The notes: generated by a model not told the origin, from the sequence alone. A stretch of 64,000 nt of DNA from Scopulibacillus daqui (GCF_016908855.1 NZ_JAFBER010000009.1:42038-106037); one strand, 5' to 3'. Positions 31,148 to 45,338 are shown, counted from the stretch's first letter. Made by a program: numbers and translations.

Positions 31148-31923
31148 TTTTTCGCTCCCCCTGCTTCTTTTTCCTTATTTTTTTTCGTTAATCTGGAGCT
31201 GTATAAAATGTAGGTTTGGAAAATCATCCAGACGTTTCCGACAAACCAGTAAAGAGCTAAGGCAGATGGGAAGTAAATGGCCATACCGCCAATAATAATT
31301 GGATAGATATATGTCATCATTGCCATTTGCGGGTTGGTATTTCCAGTTTTACCGAGCAAAACTTTTTGCTGGATAAATGTAGCTGCAGCCACAACAATCG
31401 GCAAGATAAAGTAAGGGTCTGGATGACCTAAGCTAAACCAAAGAAAATTAGAATGTTTAATAGCCGTTGTTCGCATAATCGCATGATAAAGCGCTATGAG
31501 AACCGGCATTTGAATAATTAACGGCAAACATCCCGCTAACGGATTAATATTATGTTCTTGGAAAAGCTTCATTTGTTCTTGCTGCAATTTCTGCTGGGTC
31601 TTCTGATCTTTAGAACTATACTTTTCTTTTAATTTCGCTATCTTAGGCTGAAGTTCCTGCATAGCAATAGAATTTTTTGTTTGCTTGATCATTAACGGCA
31701 TTAAAACAAGACGGACAATTAACGTCACAATAATGATCGCCAGTCCATAACTGCCGCTGAAAAAATTTGCTATGGACGTTATAAACCATGATAACGGCCA
31801 TACAAAATATTCATTCCATATCCCCGTACTGTGAGCATTGATAGGCTGATTCATATCATTACACCCTGACAGTACGGCTATAAGGAGTAATAATAATGCC
31901 GTCACAGTTATTTTTCTTCGCAC
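31144..31923 (-). CDS. spoIIIJ: Membrane protein insertase YidC (SpoIIIJ)
   Basis: Oxa1/YidC-family insertase for membrane proteins, needed for sigma-G activation in B. subtilis spores. It is a lipoprotein: the lipobox LSGC ends a 19-residue signal segment. Five helices follow, with R in LIVRLVLMPL the conserved hydrophilic-groove arginine. I chose the GTG at 31923 because GGAGGTAAAG lies just upstream and the lipobox is then correctly placed; the longer frame adds 20 charged residues. 259 residues. Confidence 0.95.
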   Translation of the reverse strand: MRRKITVTALLLLLIAVLSGCNDMNQPINAHSTGIWNEYFVWPLSWFITSIANFFSGSYGLAIIIVTLIVRLVLMPLMIKQTKNSIAMQELQPKIAKLKEKYSSKDQKTQQKLQQEQMKLFQEHNINPLAGCLPLIIQMPVLIALYHAIMRTTAIKHSNFLWFSLGHPDPYFILPIVVAAATFIQQKVLLGKTGNTNPQMAMMTYIYPIIIGGMAIYFPSALALYWFVGNVWMIFQTYILYSSRLTKKNKEKEAGGAKK

Positions 31924-31957
31924 ACCTTTACCTCCTTGATCGTCATTGAAACTATGA

Positions 31958-32197
31958 TCAACGGTATCGTTTTGTTCGTTCATTTCTGTCAGGAACAGGG
32001 TCGAAACCTCCTGGGTGAAACGGATGACATTTTAATATTCTTTTTATCGTTAAGTATCCTCCTTTTAATATGCCGAAACGCGTGATTGCTTCAACCCCGT
32101 ATTGGGAACATGTAGGCAGAAAGCGGCAAGTTGGCGGCGTTAAAGGAGAAATGAACCTTTGGTAAAAACGGATAAGCCCAACAAACAGCCACTTCAA
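31958..32197 (-). CDS. yidD: Membrane protein insertion efficiency factor YidD
   Basis: Small amphipathic protein that assists YidC-dependent insertion. 79 residues with [21 protein letters not shown] and the C-terminal GFDPVP. Cysteines are in the typical positions. I selected the TTG at 32197, since GAAGGTGAT precedes it; it leaves a 4-base gap to rnpA. The ATG at 32233 would overlap rnpA and add 12 non-homologous residues. Confidence 0.93.
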   Translation of the reverse strand: MKWLFVGLIRFYQRFISPLTPPTCRFLPTCSQYGVEAITRFGILKGGYLTIKRILKCHPFHPGGFDPVPDRNERTKRYR

Positions 32198-32201
32198 TCT
32201 A

Positions 32202-32552
32202 TCACCTTCTATGACGCGATATAACGCCGGCACGTTTTAATACATGCTGGATACTCTTTAGAGACTCGCGATACCCCATATCGGCTGTCGGTTTTCTTGC
32301 AATAATAACAAAATCGCAGCCTGCTGGGAGCCTGTCCTCTAAATGTCTGATCGCTTCCCTTATGTATCGTTTAACCCGGTTTCTAGTAACAGCGTTTCCA
32401 ATCTTCTTACTGACTGAAATCCCTAGTCTAGAATACTCCTGTTCAGGCTGTTTTAGAACATAAACGACAAACTGCCGATTTGCAGTTGACTCCCCTTTAT
32501 TAAAAACCTCTTGAAAATCATAATTTTTTTTTAGTCTTTTCAATGTCTCCAT
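32202..32552 (-). CDS. rnpA: Ribonuclease P protein component
   Basis: Basic protein subunit of RNase P, which binds precursor tRNA and the catalytic RNA. 116 residues with [26 protein letters not shown], which contains the RNR motif. Located after rpmH; a hairpin at 32725-32758 lies in the intervening 208 bases and should limit read-through. Confidence 0.97.
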   Translation of the reverse strand: METLKRLKKNYDFQEVFNKGESTANRQFVVYVLKQPEQEYSRLGISVSKKIGNAVTRNRVKRYIREAIRHLEDRLPAGCDFVIIARKPTADMGYRESLKSIQHVLKRAGVISRHRR

Positions 32553-32724
32553 ATTGTCACTCCGGACAAGTCGTTCTTAATGAAAATATAGTTGGGCGCC
32601 ATCATCAGATGGCTTCCTCCTGCCTTGCATCCTGCTTTTCCAACCGTTAAAAGTATTATAATATATGTTCAAAAAGGAAGACAAATATTCCTTAGTCCCC
32701 CTTTTCAAACATATCTTCCGTATC

Positions 32725-32758
32725 TAGCAAAAAAGACCACTGCGGGTCTAACAGTGGC
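32725..32758 (-). terminator. Terminator after rpmH
   Basis: GGCCACTG...CAGTGGTC hairpin immediately after the rpmH stop, followed by TTTTTT on the minus strand. Partial read-through would feed rnpA. Confidence 0.85.
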
Positions 32759-32759
32759 C

Positions 32760-32894
<135 letters not shown>

Positions 32895-32938
32895 TTATTA
32901 CACCTCCCAGAGGATATATGCCTTACACAGTCTGGACT

Positions 32939-32968
32939 ATTATATATGAGAGCATGGTTCGTTGTCAA
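32939..32968 (-). promoter_or_regulatory. rpmH promoter
   Basis: On the minus strand TTGACA (32963-32968), an 18-base spacer and TATAAT (32939-32944). Confidence 0.8.
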
Positions 32969-33083
32969 GGATGCGAATGACCCCTTCTTTTTTTATTGAC
33001 TCTTATAAACACTTCGCCGAAGCCTCTGGAATTTTTAAATTGGCCCCTCCTGTTGTTGACATATCTCACTCATTCTAAACACT

Positions 33084-33421
33084 TGTGGATAAAATTCGAC
33101 GGCATTATTTTTTATCAACAACAGATATCGACAACTTTTACACAAATAAACCCATTGTGGACAACATTTTTTCACAGGATCTGTGCCTTGTGGATAACAC
33201 ACCTGAAACCGTTGCGCGACCTGTATTTTTTTGTTATGATTATTGTGTTTTATCACTTGAATAATATTTTCTCAAAATATCTTTTCCACAACCTGTGGAT
33301 AAAAATGTGGACATCTATTAACAGGGTGTGAAAAGTACTATCCACAAATTTGTGATTCATGTCGACAATTTTTCTGATATACTTATATATCTGCTATTAC
33401 TTTATACAGGGCTGTGGATAA
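33084..33421. other. oriC, upstream DnaA-box region
   Basis: Perfect DnaA boxes at 33084-33092, 33189-33197, 33294-33302 and 33413-33421 (all TGTGGATAA). One-mismatch boxes at 33112-33120, 33156-33164, 33282-33290 and 33338-33346. The region is intergenic between rpmH and dnaA and corresponds to the upstream half of a bipartite Bacillus origin. The dnaA promoter must also be here, so DnaA autoregulation is likely. Confidence 0.93.
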
Positions 33422-33447
33422 TATCTTTATAAAGGGGGGATACATCA

Positions 33448-34821
33448 TTGGATAACATTCATGATTTATGGAAACAAGCCCTTTCTTTAATAGAAAAGAA
33501 ACTTAGCAAGCCGAGTTTCGAAACATGGTTGAAGTCTACAACCGCACACTCTCTTGAAGACGATACTATTACTATTACTGCACCTAACGAGTTTGCTAGG
33601 GATTGGCTTGAAACCCGCTATTCTAATCTTATTACTGATACGATAAGAAATATTACCGGTTCAAACTTAAACGTTAAATTTATAATTCCGCAAAACAAGA
33701 TGGATGATGATTCATTAAATTTTGATCAGCGGAGAAAACAGCCTCAAAAGCAAAAAGAAGATCAAAATGAAAAATCAAAAATAGGCATGCTTAATTCCAA
33801 AAATACCTTTGATAATTTCGTCATTGGCAGCGGCAATCGCTTTGCACATGCTGCTTCTTTAGCTGTGGCTGAAGCACCCGCTAAAGCTTATAACCCTTTA
33901 TTTATCTATGGCGGAGTAGGATTAGGCAAAACTCATTTAATGCATGCTATCGGCCACTATGTCATAGAACATAATCCAGACGCAAAAGTTGTCTATCTTT
34001 CTTCTGAAAAATTTACAAATGAATTTATCAACTCTATACGGGATAATAAGGGCGACGAATTTCGCAATAAATACCGCAGTGTCGATGTTTTATTAATTGA
34101 TGATATTCAGTTCCTTGCCGGAAAAGAATCAACTCAAGAAGAATTTTTCCATACCTTTAATACACTGCACGAAGAAGCAAAGCAAATTGTCATTTCAAGC
34201 GATCGGCCGCCTAAGGAAATTCCAACATTGGAAGACAGGCTCAGATCAAGGTTCGAGTGGGGCTTAATTACAGATATTACACCTCCTGATCTTGAAACAA
34301 GAATCGCCATTCTCCGCAAAAAGGCTAAAGCTGACGGTTTAGAAATGCCGAATGAAGTCATGCTCTATATAGCAAATCAAATCGATACTAATATCAGGGA
34401 ACTTGAAGGGGCACTGATTAGAGTTGTTGCTTATTCATCTATGAACAACCTCGATATTAATGTTGATTTGGCCGCTGAAGCACTTAAAAATATTATTCCT
34501 TCATCAAAGCCGAAGGTGATTACGATTAAAGATATTCAAATGGCTGTAGGCGAGGAATATCAAGTAAAATTAGAAGACTTCGCAGCGAAAAAAAGGACAA
34601 AATCAATTGCTTTCCCAAGGCAAATCGCTATGTATTTATCAAGGGAAATGACGGACTATTCCCTGCCTAAAATAGGCGAGGAATTCGGCGGAAGAGATCA
34701 TACAACTGTGATTCACGCCCACGAAAAAATTTCAAAGCTATTAGCGACTGATAGAGAGCTGCAAAAGAAAATTAAAGACATTGCTGAAAAGCTCAAGTCA
34801 CCTATGAAAATCAAAAACTAA
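33448..34821 (+). CDS. dnaA: Chromosomal replication initiator DnaA
   Basis: AAA+ initiator that binds DnaA boxes and opens oriC. Domain I about 1-85, a flexible domain II rich in K/Q (about 86-110), an AAA+ domain with Walker [10 protein letters not shown] and Walker [10 protein letters not shown], and domain IV with the DNA-binding signature [15 protein letters not shown]. 457 residues. The TTG start at 33448 has GGGGGG 9 bases upstream. Followed by the unwinding region before dnaN. Confidence 0.98.
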   Translation: MDNIHDLWKQALSLIEKKLSKPSFETWLKSTTAHSLEDDTITITAPNEFARDWLETRYSNLITDTIRNITGSNLNVKFIIPQNKMDDDSLNFDQRRKQPQKQKEDQNEKSKIGMLNSKNTFDNFVIGSGNRFAHAASLAVAEAPAKAYNPLFIYGGVGLGKTHLMHAIGHYVIEHNPDAKVVYLSSEKFTNEFINSIRDNKGDEFRNKYRSVDVLLIDDIQFLAGKESTQEEFFHTFNTLHEEAKQIVISSDRPPKEIPTLEDRLRSRFEWGLITDITPPDLETRIAILRKKAKADGLEMPNEVMLYIANQIDTNIRELEGALIRVVAYSSMNNLDINVDLAAEALKNIIPSSKPKVITIKDIQMAVGEEYQVKLEDFAAKKRTKSIAFPRQIAMYLSREMTDYSLPKIGEEFGGRDHTTVIHAHEKISKLLATDRELQKKIKDIAEKLKSPMKIKN

Positions 34822-34872
34822 AGATTTGTTTACCCACAACTTTGTTGATAATTTGTTTTGATTCAGCGTTAA

Positions 34873-34980
34873 TTATACACAGCCTATCCACATGTGGATA
34901 GGCCTTATTACCGGCTTGTTTTGAAAGTTATCCACAAACTCACATCGCCTACTATTACTACGGCTTTTTTTATTACTTGA
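34873..34980. other. oriC, unwinding region between dnaA and dnaN
   Basis: Order: TTATACACA (34873, one mismatch), a head-to-head palindrome CTATCCACA/TGTGGATAG (34884-34901), a perfect TTATCCACA (34928-34936), a short GC-rich patch (CACATCGC), then CTACTATTACTA (34949-34960), which matches the B. subtilis DnaA-trio pattern. An AT-rich stretch with TATATATTA follows. This is the expected basal unwinding system. Confidence 0.9.
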
Positions 34981-35001
34981 TATATATTAGGAGGTATTCT
35001 C

Positions 35002-36186
35002 ATGCAAGATGTCATGAATTCAAACAACCATGACACAGCCCTTGCTATGAAATTTTCTATTACTAAGGATAAGTTAGTAGAAAATGTTAATCATGTCATG
35101 AAAGCAGTATCTTCAAAAACAACGATTCCCATTCTAACTGGCATTAAAATAACCGCTTCTCATGACGGTATTACATTAACAGGCAGCAATTCTGATATTT
35201 CGATTAAATCTTTTATCCCATTGGAAGAAAATGATGAAGAATATGCAACAATAGAAAAGACTGGAAGCGTTGTTCTGCAAGCAAGAGTTTTTTCTGATAT
35301 TGTAAAAAAACTGCCGAGTGAATTTGTTAATATTGAGGTTGATTCCAGACTCATAACAAGAATTACTTCAGGATCGTCTGAATTTAATCTTAACGGCTTA
35401 GATGCTGAGGAATATCCTAGGCTGCCGCTTATTGAAGAAGGTAATGTCCTTCACGTGCGGACAGATTTATTGAAACACGTCATCCGTCAAACCGGCTTTG
35501 CGGTGTCCACCTCAGAAACACGCCCGGTGTTGACAGGTGTAAATTGGAATATCCAAAATGGCAATTTAAACTGTGTCGCAACGGACAGCCACAGGCTGGC
35601 GAGCAGAACGATTTCAATTGACGCAGATGAGAATGCGGAATATAAGAATATCGTTATTCCTGGAAAAAGCTTGAATGAATTATCAAAGATTCTTGATGAC
35701 TCAAGCGGAGAATGGGTTGAAATTGTCATTACGGAGAGTCAAATTCTTTTTAAAACAAAACATCTTCAATTTTACTCAAGACTGCTTGACGGTAATTATC
35801 CTGACACAAATAGACTTATACCGACAGAGAGCAAAACCGATATTATTTTATCAACTAAAGCCTTACTGCAAGCCATTGACAGAGCTTCATTGCTTGCAAA
35901 AGAGGAAAGAAACAATGTCGTGAAATTTAGAACGCTTGAAGACAGCATTGAAATTTCTTCTCAGTCAGCGGAGTTGGGAAGGGTATTCGAAAATGTAGAG
36001 CTTCAATCGTTAGAAGGAGAAGAATTAAAAATCTCATTTAGCGCAAAATATATGATAGATGCCTTAAGCCGGATCGAGTCTCAAGAGATTCGAATAAGTT
36101 TTACAGGAGCGATGAGACCGTTTCTTATTCGCCCTGTAGAGGATGAAGGGATCTTGATGCTTATTCTTCCTGTAAGAACTTATTAA
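35002..36186 (+). CDS. dnaN: DNA polymerase III beta sliding clamp
   Basis: Ring-forming clamp that tethers DNA polymerase to DNA. Three repeated clamp domains of about 125 residues each: MKFSITKDKLVENV begins domain 1 at residue 16. C-terminal MLILPVRTY is the clamp end. AGGAGG lies 7 bases before the ATG at 35002, so the 15-residue N-terminal extension (MQDVMNSNNHDTALA) is probably translated; the internal ATG at residue 16 lacks a Shine-Dalgarno. 394 residues. Confidence 0.97.
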   Translation: MQDVMNSNNHDTALAMKFSITKDKLVENVNHVMKAVSSKTTIPILTGIKITASHDGITLTGSNSDISIKSFIPLEENDEEYATIEKTGSVVLQARVFSDIVKKLPSEFVNIEVDSRLITRITSGSSEFNLNGLDAEEYPRLPLIEEGNVLHVRTDLLKHVIRQTGFAVSTSETRPVLTGVNWNIQNGNLNCVATDSHRLASRTISIDADENAEYKNIVIPGKSLNELSKILDDSSGEWVEIVITESQILFKTKHLQFYSRLLDGNYPDTNRLIPTESKTDIILSTKALLQAIDRASLLAKEERNNVVKFRTLEDSIEISSQSAELGRVFENVELQSLEGEELKISFSAKYMIDALSRIESQEIRISFTGAMRPFLIRPVEDEGILMLILPVRTY

Positions 36187-36202
36187 TTTTATAAAGATGT
36201 TT

Positions 36203-36228
36203 AAAGGCCGTCATTCAACGGCCTTTTT
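36203..36228 (+). terminator. Terminator after dnaN
   Basis: AAAGGCCGT/ACGGCCTTT stem with a 6-base loop and a T-run. Confidence 0.85.
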
Positions 36229-36305
36229 CATCATTCTATTCCAGTGCTATGATCATTTTTAAAATACCTTGATCATTAAACTTATGATGAAAGTTGGTGA
36301 GAACT

Positions 36306-36524
36306 ATGCAGCATGTTAAAATTCATTCAGATCAGGATTACATGACATTAGGACAACTGTTAAAATATATTGGTGCTGTAAGTACAGGAGGACAGGCCAA
36401 ATGGTTTTTGTCCGAATACAATGTTAATGTAAATCATGAACCCGAAAACCGCAGAGGCAAAAAGCTTTATGATGGTGATCATGTCGAGATTGAAAATCAT
36501 GGGGAGTTTATTATCGAAAAGTAA
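36306..36524 (+). CDS. yaaA: S4-domain RNA-binding protein YaaA
   Basis: 72-residue S4-like protein from the ATG at 36306 (MQHVKIHSDQDYMTLGQLLK). The S4 fold residues AKWFLSEYNVNVNHEPENRRGKKL are typical. The B. subtilis homologue (YaaA, also RlbA) has a role in ribosome assembly. GGTGAGAACT supports this start over an upstream TTG. Located between dnaN and recF, as in all relatives. Confidence 0.93.
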   Translation: MQHVKIHSDQDYMTLGQLLKYIGAVSTGGQAKWFLSEYNVNVNHEPENRRGKKLYDGDHVEIENHGEFIIEK

Positions 36525-36579
36525 AAACTGATGTTCATGCTCTCGCTTTAGAACATCAGCTAAAAGGGGGGAATCCCTT

Positions 36580-37704
36580 TTGATCTTAGAATCCATCACT
36601 GTATCCAATTTCCGTAATTACAATAATGCTTCAATCAATCTATCTGATTCCGTCAATGTTTTTCTTGGCGAAAATGCCCAAGGGAAGACGAATCTTCTCG
36701 AAGCTATTTATGTACTGGCCATGGCTAAGTCTCATCGTACACCTAATGACAAAGAATTAATCAAATGGGACGAAAATTATGCTAAAATAGAAGGTAGGAT
36801 TATAAAGAAAAACGGGATCATTCCCCTTGAGCTGACCATTTCAAAAAAGGGCAAAAAAGCAAGCGTTAATCATTTGGAACAAAAGAAGCTCAGTCAATAT
36901 GTCGGCACGTGTAATGTTGTCATGTTTGCGCCTGAAGATTTGAATTTGGTCAAGGGCAGCCCCAGCTACCGCAGGCGCTTTATCGATATGGAGATAGGAC
37001 AAATTCAACCCGTTTACATGCATACACTTAACCAATATCAAAAGGTGCTTCAGCAGCGAAATGCTTTATTAAAGGAACTTGCTAAACAAAAGATTAAGCA
37101 ATTAACCATGCTGGACATTTTAACTGAACAAATGATTGACTTGGCTGCTGAAGTGGTTTTCCGGCGGTTTCGATTTATTCATCTGCTTAAAGAATGGGCT
37201 TTATCTATCCATTCCAGTATTACGAGAGGACTTGAAACATTAGATATCCGCTATCAATCAAGTGTCCCTCATGTATTAGAAGATATGGATTTGTCAAAAA
37301 TAAAGGCAGAATATGAAAACACTTTCGAACGTATAAGAGAAAGGGAGATTGAACGGGGAGTTTCATTGTTTGGGCCGCATCGGGACGATTTGAAATTCTT
37401 TGTCAACGAAAGAGATGTCCAAACATATGGCTCTCAAGGACAGCAGCGAACAACGGCCCTTTCTTTGAAACTTGCAGAAATAGAATTAATCAACAGTGAA
37501 GTCGGTGAGTACCCGCTTCTTTTATTAGACGATGTATTAAGCGAGCTGGATGATTACCGTCAAACGCACTTGCTCCATACTTTCAAGGAGAAGGTCCAGA
37601 CCTTTGTGACAACAACGAATATTGACGGCATCGATCATGAGATGATTCAGCAAGCTGCTTCTTTCAACGTTAATCAAGGACAGATTTTAGAGCCTTGTGA
37701 CTGA
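36580..37704 (+). CDS. recF: DNA replication and repair protein RecF
   Basis: SMC-like ABC ATPase that helps RecA load at single-strand gaps. Walker [16 protein letters not shown] at about residues 30-44, signature [16 protein letters not shown] near 287 and Walker [12 protein letters not shown]. 374 residues. TTG start with GGGGGG upstream. The stop overlaps the start of the remB reading frame region and it follows yaaA by about 55 bases. Confidence 0.97.
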   Translation: MILESITVSNFRNYNNASINLSDSVNVFLGENAQGKTNLLEAIYVLAMAKSHRTPNDKELIKWDENYAKIEGRIIKKNGIIPLELTISKKGKKASVNHLEQKKLSQYVGTCNVVMFAPEDLNLVKGSPSYRRRFIDMEIGQIQPVYMHTLNQYQKVLQQRNALLKELAKQKIKQLTMLDILTEQMIDLAAEVVFRRFRFIHLLKEWALSIHSSITRGLETLDIRYQSSVPHVLEDMDLSKIKAEYENTFERIREREIERGVSLFGPHRDDLKFFVNERDVQTYGSQGQQRTTALSLKLAEIELINSEVGEYPLLLLDDVLSELDDYRQTHLLHTFKEKVQTFVTTTNIDGIDHEMIQQAASFNVNQGQILEPCD

Positions 37705-37714
37705 GGTGATGACA

Positions 37715-37966
37715 TTGTTTATCCATTTAGGCGAAGACACAATTGTACGGACCAGTGAAGTTGTTGCTATTTTCGATTATGAACGTATGAAAGAAGATCA
37801 AAGCAATCTTAGGTTATTAGAAAACCTAAAGAAGGATAAAAAAGTTAACAATGTCAGCGATCAATTAGCTAAATCGGTTGTTTTCACTGACCATACCGTT
37901 TACCTCTCTCCTTTTTCCCCGGCAACATTGAAACGACGGTCGCAACTAACGATAAATCCTTCCTGA
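37715..37966 (+). CDS. remB: Extracellular matrix regulator RemB (DUF370)
   Basis: 83-residue DUF370 protein; in B. subtilis RemB (YaaB) is a DNA-binding activator of biofilm genes related to RemA. Starts MFIHLGEDTIVRTSEVVAIF and ends LSPFSPATLKRRSQL, both family motifs. I use the TTG at 37715, with GAGGTGATG upstream; GTG at 37697 or ATG at 37709 are alternatives, the first of which overlaps recF by 8 bases. Confidence 0.9.
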   Translation: MFIHLGEDTIVRTSEVVAIFDYERMKEDQSNLRLLENLKKDKKVNNVSDQLAKSVVFTDHTVYLSPFSPATLKRRSQLTINPS

Positions 37967-38062
37967 AAGTCCGTGTTCATTATTGAACGTCTTCTAAAAA
38001 TGCCAGGAGCTATTTAAGTGATGTGTTCAAAAGTGCATTCCATACTTTTGAACAACCTATAA

Positions 38063-40006
<1,944 letters not shown>

Positions 40007-40050
40007 TCTGGGATATGTTTGAACGGGGGTTTAGTTAGGAGGACTTTGGG

Positions 40051-42540
40051 ATGACAGAAGAGCATGATCAATTAAGAATAAAACCGGTAAATATAAGCCA
40101 TGAAATGCGGACATCTTTCATGGATTACGCCATGAGCGTTATCGTCAGCCGCGCCCTGCCGGATGTCCGTGACGGGTTAAAGCCTGTACACCGGCGTATT
40201 TTATATGCAATGAACGAATTAGGCATGACGAGTGATAAGGCTTTTAAAAAGTCTGCAAGGATTGTTGGAGAAGTCATAGGTAAGTACCATCCTCATGGCG
40301 ATTCAGCTGTTTATGAAACGATGGTGCGCATGGCTCAGGATTTTAGTTACCGTTATGAGTTAGTAGACGGCCATGGCAACTTCGGCTCCATTGACGGTGA
40401 TTCGGCAGCTGCGATGCGTTATACAGAAGCTCGCATGTCGAAAATTTCCATGGAAATGGTACGGGATATTAAGAAAGATACTATTGATTTTCAAGATAAC
40501 TATGACGGCTCAGAACAAGAGCCAATTGTTTTGCCAGCACGTTTCCCAAACCTTCTTGTTAATGGTGCATCTGGCATTGCTGTTGGAATGGCAACCAACA
40601 TTCCTCCGCATCAACTTGGTGAAGTCATTGATGGAATTCTGGCATTAAGCAAAAACCCTGATATAAGCATTTCAGAATTAATGGAGTATATTCCGGGGCC
40701 TGACTTCCCGACAGCCGGCCTTATTTTGGGCAGGGAAGGAATAAGAAAAGCCTATCATAGAGGACGCGGCTCTATTATACTAAGAGCCAAGGTTGATATT
40801 GAGGAGAATAATAACGGCAAACAGACCATTATTGTCAGTGAATTGCCGTATCAGGTAAATAAGGCGAAGCTGATTGAACGCATTGCTGAGCTTGTCCGCG
40901 ACAAAAAAATCGACGGCATCACTGACCTTCGTGATGAGTCTGACCGAAACGGCATGAGAATCGTCATTGAGGTTCGCCGTGATGCCAATGCTAATGTTTT
41001 GCTTAATAATTTATATAAACATACAGCCTTGCAAACCACTTTTGGCATTAACCTGTTAGCGCTTGTCAACGGCAGGCCTAAAGTCTTAAATTTAAAGGAA
41101 TGCTTAAGCCATTATCTTGACCATCAAAAAGTGGTTATTACAAGAAGAACTCAATACGAATTAAATAAAGCGGAAGCACGCGCTCATATTTTGGAAGGAT
41201 TAAGAGTAGCGCTCGATCACCTTGATGAAGTGATTAATCTGATCAGAAGTTCACGGACGACTGATATCGCCAGAGAAGGCTTGATGAAAAACTTTGACCT
41301 GACTTATGAGCAGGCCCAAGCCATTTTAGATATGCGTCTGCAGCGCTTGACCGGATTAGAACGCGATAAAATTGAAGGCGAATATCAAGATCTCGTTGCT
41401 AAAATTGCCGAATTAAAGGCTATCTTGGCTGATGAAGAAAAGGTTCTTGAGATAATCCGCAAAGAATTATTAGAGATCAAAGATAAGTATAACGATGAGC
41501 GCCGGACGGAAATTACTGTCGGCTTTGATATGATTGAAGATGAAGACCTCATTCCAAAAGAGAATGTAGTTATCACAATCACTCACCATGGCTATATTAA
41601 ACGGATGCCGCTGGACACGTATAAAAGCCAAAATCGCGGCGGCCGAGGCATTCAAGGCATGGGAACCAATGAAGATGATTTTGTTGAACATTTATTCCCG
41701 ACTAACACTCACCACTATATATTATTCTTTACCAATAAGGGTAAAGTATATCGCTTAAAAGGTTATGAAGTGCCTGAACTTGGCCGGACAGCAAAAGGGA
41801 TTCCTGTCATTAATTTAATTCAAATTGAGAAGGATGAATATATTACTGCGGCTTTCCCTATCGAGGCATTTACCGAAGATAACTTTTTAATCTTTATGAC
41901 CAAACACGGCATTACTAAGCGCTCAAGGCTTTCGGCATTCTCCAATATTCGCAAGGGCGGTCTATTCGCTATTAATTTGCGTGATGAAGACGAATTGATT
42001 GCTGCTCGCCTTACAAACGGCGAAAAAGAAATTATCGTGGGAACGAAAAAAGGCCTTGCCATCCGATTTAAAGAAGATGATGTACGTTCAATGGGGCGTA
42101 CAGCAACAGGCGTTAAAGGCATTACCTTATCCGAAGATGATGAAGTCGTTGGCATGAGTTCTATTGAAGAAGACGAAGAAATTCTGATTGTGACCGAAAA
42201 GGGATACGGCAAGCGGACGCCGGTTAATGAATACCGCATCCAAACAAGAGGCGGAAAAGGTATTAAGACATGCAATATTACCGAAAAGAACGGTCAAATG
42301 GTTGCTCTCCGCACAGTCAAAGAAGACGAAGACCTTATGATTATCACAACCAGCGGCATTATTATTCGGACAGCAGTATCGGGTATCTCGCGGTTAGGCC
42401 GAAATACAATGGGCGTTAAACTGATTAGAATCAGTGAAGGCGACGAGGTTGCCACTGTCGCCAGGATTCAAAATAATGATGATGATATTGAAATAGACAG
42501 TGATGAAAATAATAAGGATCAAGAAAATATAGATGGTTAA
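40051..42540 (+). CDS. gyrA: DNA gyrase subunit A
   Basis: Breakage-reunion subunit. The catalytic tyrosine is Y124 in AAMRYTEAR. The quinolone-resistance region [12 protein letters not shown] lies around residues 84-95. The C-terminal beta-pinwheel (about 505-800) contains the GyrA box QNRGGRG, in which the usual K/R at position 2 is N. 829 residues. The acidic tail ([12 protein letters not shown]) is typical. A terminator follows directly. Confidence 0.98.
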   Translation: MTEEHDQLRIKPVNISHEMRTSFMDYAMSVIVSRALPDVRDGLKPVHRRILYAMNELGMTSDKAFKKSARIVGEVIGKYHPHGDSAVYETMVRMAQDFSYRYELVDGHGNFGSIDGDSAAAMRYTEARMSKISMEMVRDIKKDTIDFQDNYDGSEQEPIVLPARFPNLLVNGASGIAVGMATNIPPHQLGEVIDGILALSKNPDISISELMEYIPGPDFPTAGLILGREGIRKAYHRGRGSIILRAKVDIEENNNGKQTIIVSELPYQVNKAKLIERIAELVRDKKIDGITDLRDESDRNGMRIVIEVRRDANANVLLNNLYKHTALQTTFGINLLALVNGRPKVLNLKECLSHYLDHQKVVITRRTQYELNKAEARAHILEGLRVALDHLDEVINLIRSSRTTDIAREGLMKNFDLTYEQAQAILDMRLQRLTGLERDKIEGEYQDLVAKIAELKAILADEEKVLEIIRKELLEIKDKYNDERRTEITVGFDMIEDEDLIPKENVVITITHHGYIKRMPLDTYKSQNRGGRGIQGMGTNEDDFVEHLFPTNTHHYILFFTNKGKVYRLKGYEVPELGRTAKGIPVINLIQIEKDEYITAAFPIEAFTEDNFLIFMTKHGITKRSRLSAFSNIRKGGLFAINLRDEDELIAARLTNGEKEIIVGTKKGLAIRFKEDDVRSMGRTATGVKGITLSEDDEVVGMSSIEEDEEILIVTEKGYGKRTPVNEYRIQTRGGKGIKTCNITEKNGQMVALRTVKEDEDLMIITTSGIIIRTAVSGISRLGRNTMGVKLIRISEGDEVATVARIQNNDDDIEIDSDENNKDQENIDG

Positions 42541-42541
42541 G

Positions 42542-42570
42542 GGAATCAAGCGAGGCTTGATTCCTTTTTT
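42542..42570 (+). terminator. Terminator after gyrA
   Basis: GGAATCAAGC/GCTTGATTCC 10-bp perfect stem, loop GAG, then TTTTTT. Confidence 0.92.
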
Positions 42571-42624
42571 AATATGCCAGGCTTGCACACATTTTAAGTT
42601 TTTCTTTGAAAGTATAAAAGCTCT

Positions 42625-43575
42625 TTAAATTATTTCTTCAAGATATTTGCAAATATAAAAAGGGATTTTATTTGCTGTCACATCCAAAAATGCATGGATA
42701 AAAGTTAGATCCGGAGACGCTTTCTGATAGTGAAGATCGTACCACCATTCTGTCTCATAACGGCTGATCATACTCAGGTTATATAAAATGAGGTAGTGAA
42801 TCAGAATTTCCGGCAAATCGGCTTTTTCTTTCCGATTAGGCATCATGTATTCACCGCTTAGGCTGTATTGGAACGGTCCGGCGGAAATCGGAGTTAAACC
42901 TTCTTTAAAATTTAAAATAAAAAAGCCTTTTTCCGAAAGACATTGGAAAGGAATATCATATTGCTTTAATTGCTGGCTAAGTTTTTCCTCCGTCATATGA
43001 AGTTTATCAAGGCTGTTGATGGGGAGCATATATTGGTTATTTTCTATTGGTATTAACGGATAACAAATGGTTGTTTTTTTCATGCGCTTAAATAGTCCGT
43101 TTAGTTCCGGAATGTTTTTTAATAAATGTCCCATACAATATTTTTTTCCTTCCAAAGGTTTCATGTGAAACATGAGCTTAGCCAAATGTGAAAATAGGCC
43201 TGTTTTTTGGATTCTGACAGCATCATCAAAAAAGGCATAACCATATTTTTTAATTTTCCTCGAGGAAACGCCGTGCGCTAAGACGCTTGTTTGCTTGGGA
43301 TAGTCTACATCCGCCGTTAACAGCCATGCTTTTAACAGCTGCACCATACCGTAAAATAATAATATCGGTCTTAATTCGTAAGGCGCTTGTTCTGCCTGCA
43401 AATAAAACATTTTTCCATGCTGAAGATAATAGCAAAAAGGATAGCCGTTTTTGTAGCTGTTCGCAGTCGGTTCAGGCAAATGTTGCTTTTCGTAGCAGGA
43501 TTTTAGATAGTGTTGGCTATAATGAACGGATAAATAAGGATAAAAGTTGGACCAAATAGAAAAGAGATTACTCAT
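42625..43575 (-). CDS. yaaC: YaaC-like protein
   Basis: 316-residue protein of the YaaC family (B. subtilis YaaC, function unknown), at the same position between gyrA and guaB but on the minus strand. The helix-rich N-terminal third contains YKNGYPFCYYLQHG and a conserved LLFYGMVQLLKAWLL. It ends FYICKYLEEII. No catalytic motif seen. Opposite orientation to its neighbours, as in B. subtilis. Confidence 0.85.
   Translation of the reverse strand: MSNLFSIWSNFYPYLSVHYSQHYLKSCYEKQHLPEPTANSYKNGYPFCYYLQHGKMFYLQAEQAPYELRPILLFYGMVQLLKAWLLTADVDYPKQTSVLAHGVSSRKIKKYGYAFFDDAVRIQKTGLFSHLAKLMFHMKPLEGKKYCMGHLLKNIPELNGLFKRMKKTTICYPLIPIENNQYMLPINSLDKLHMTEEKLSQQLKQYDIPFQCLSEKGFFILNFKEGLTPISAGPFQYSLSGEYMMPNRKEKADLPEILIHYLILYNLSMISRYETEWWYDLHYQKASPDLTFIHAFLDVTANKIPFYICKYLEEII
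43157..43172. promoter_or_regulatory. Degenerate parS inside yaaC
   Basis: GGTTTCATGTGAAACA matches 14 of 16 consensus positions; the central CG is TG. It lies in coding sequence on the right arm, 9.7 kb from dnaA. Could also be chance. Confidence 0.35.
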
Positions 43576-43709
43576 TTTATAGCTCTCCTATTTTTTAGAA
43601 TAATTGAACATCTGCTACTTATCTTGACAGTAGTATATCCAATTGATAAGCTACTAATAAAAATTTTCGACATGGTCCAATATAATAGCCAGAGGATGAG
43701 GTGACATAA

Positions 43710-45167
<1,458 letters not shown>

Positions 45168-45256
45168 AAGGTTGGCTTAAAGTCATTGTTCAAAAGAATG
45201 TTGAGGATCCTTGGACATTTTGAGCATACTTTTATTACCTTTTAGTGTCTTTTTTG

Positions 45257-45288
45257 TGGCAGAGGGTCCCCTCTGCTACTTTTTTTGA
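45257..45288 (+). terminator. Terminator after guaB
   Basis: GTGGCAGAGGG/CCTCTGCTAC hairpin with a T-run at 45281. Confidence 0.85.
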
Positions 45289-45338
45289 CTTTAGTATGTT
45301 AAAATATCGGTTGTGTGAACTTTTTGGAGGTGTGTGGG

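Noticed and set aside
35455..35470. CACGTG-centred sequence in dnaN as a parS
   Set aside because: Only about 9 of 16 consensus positions match.
41820..42275. 151-codon minus-strand frame opposite gyrA
   Set aside because: Shadow of the gyrA C-terminal domain.
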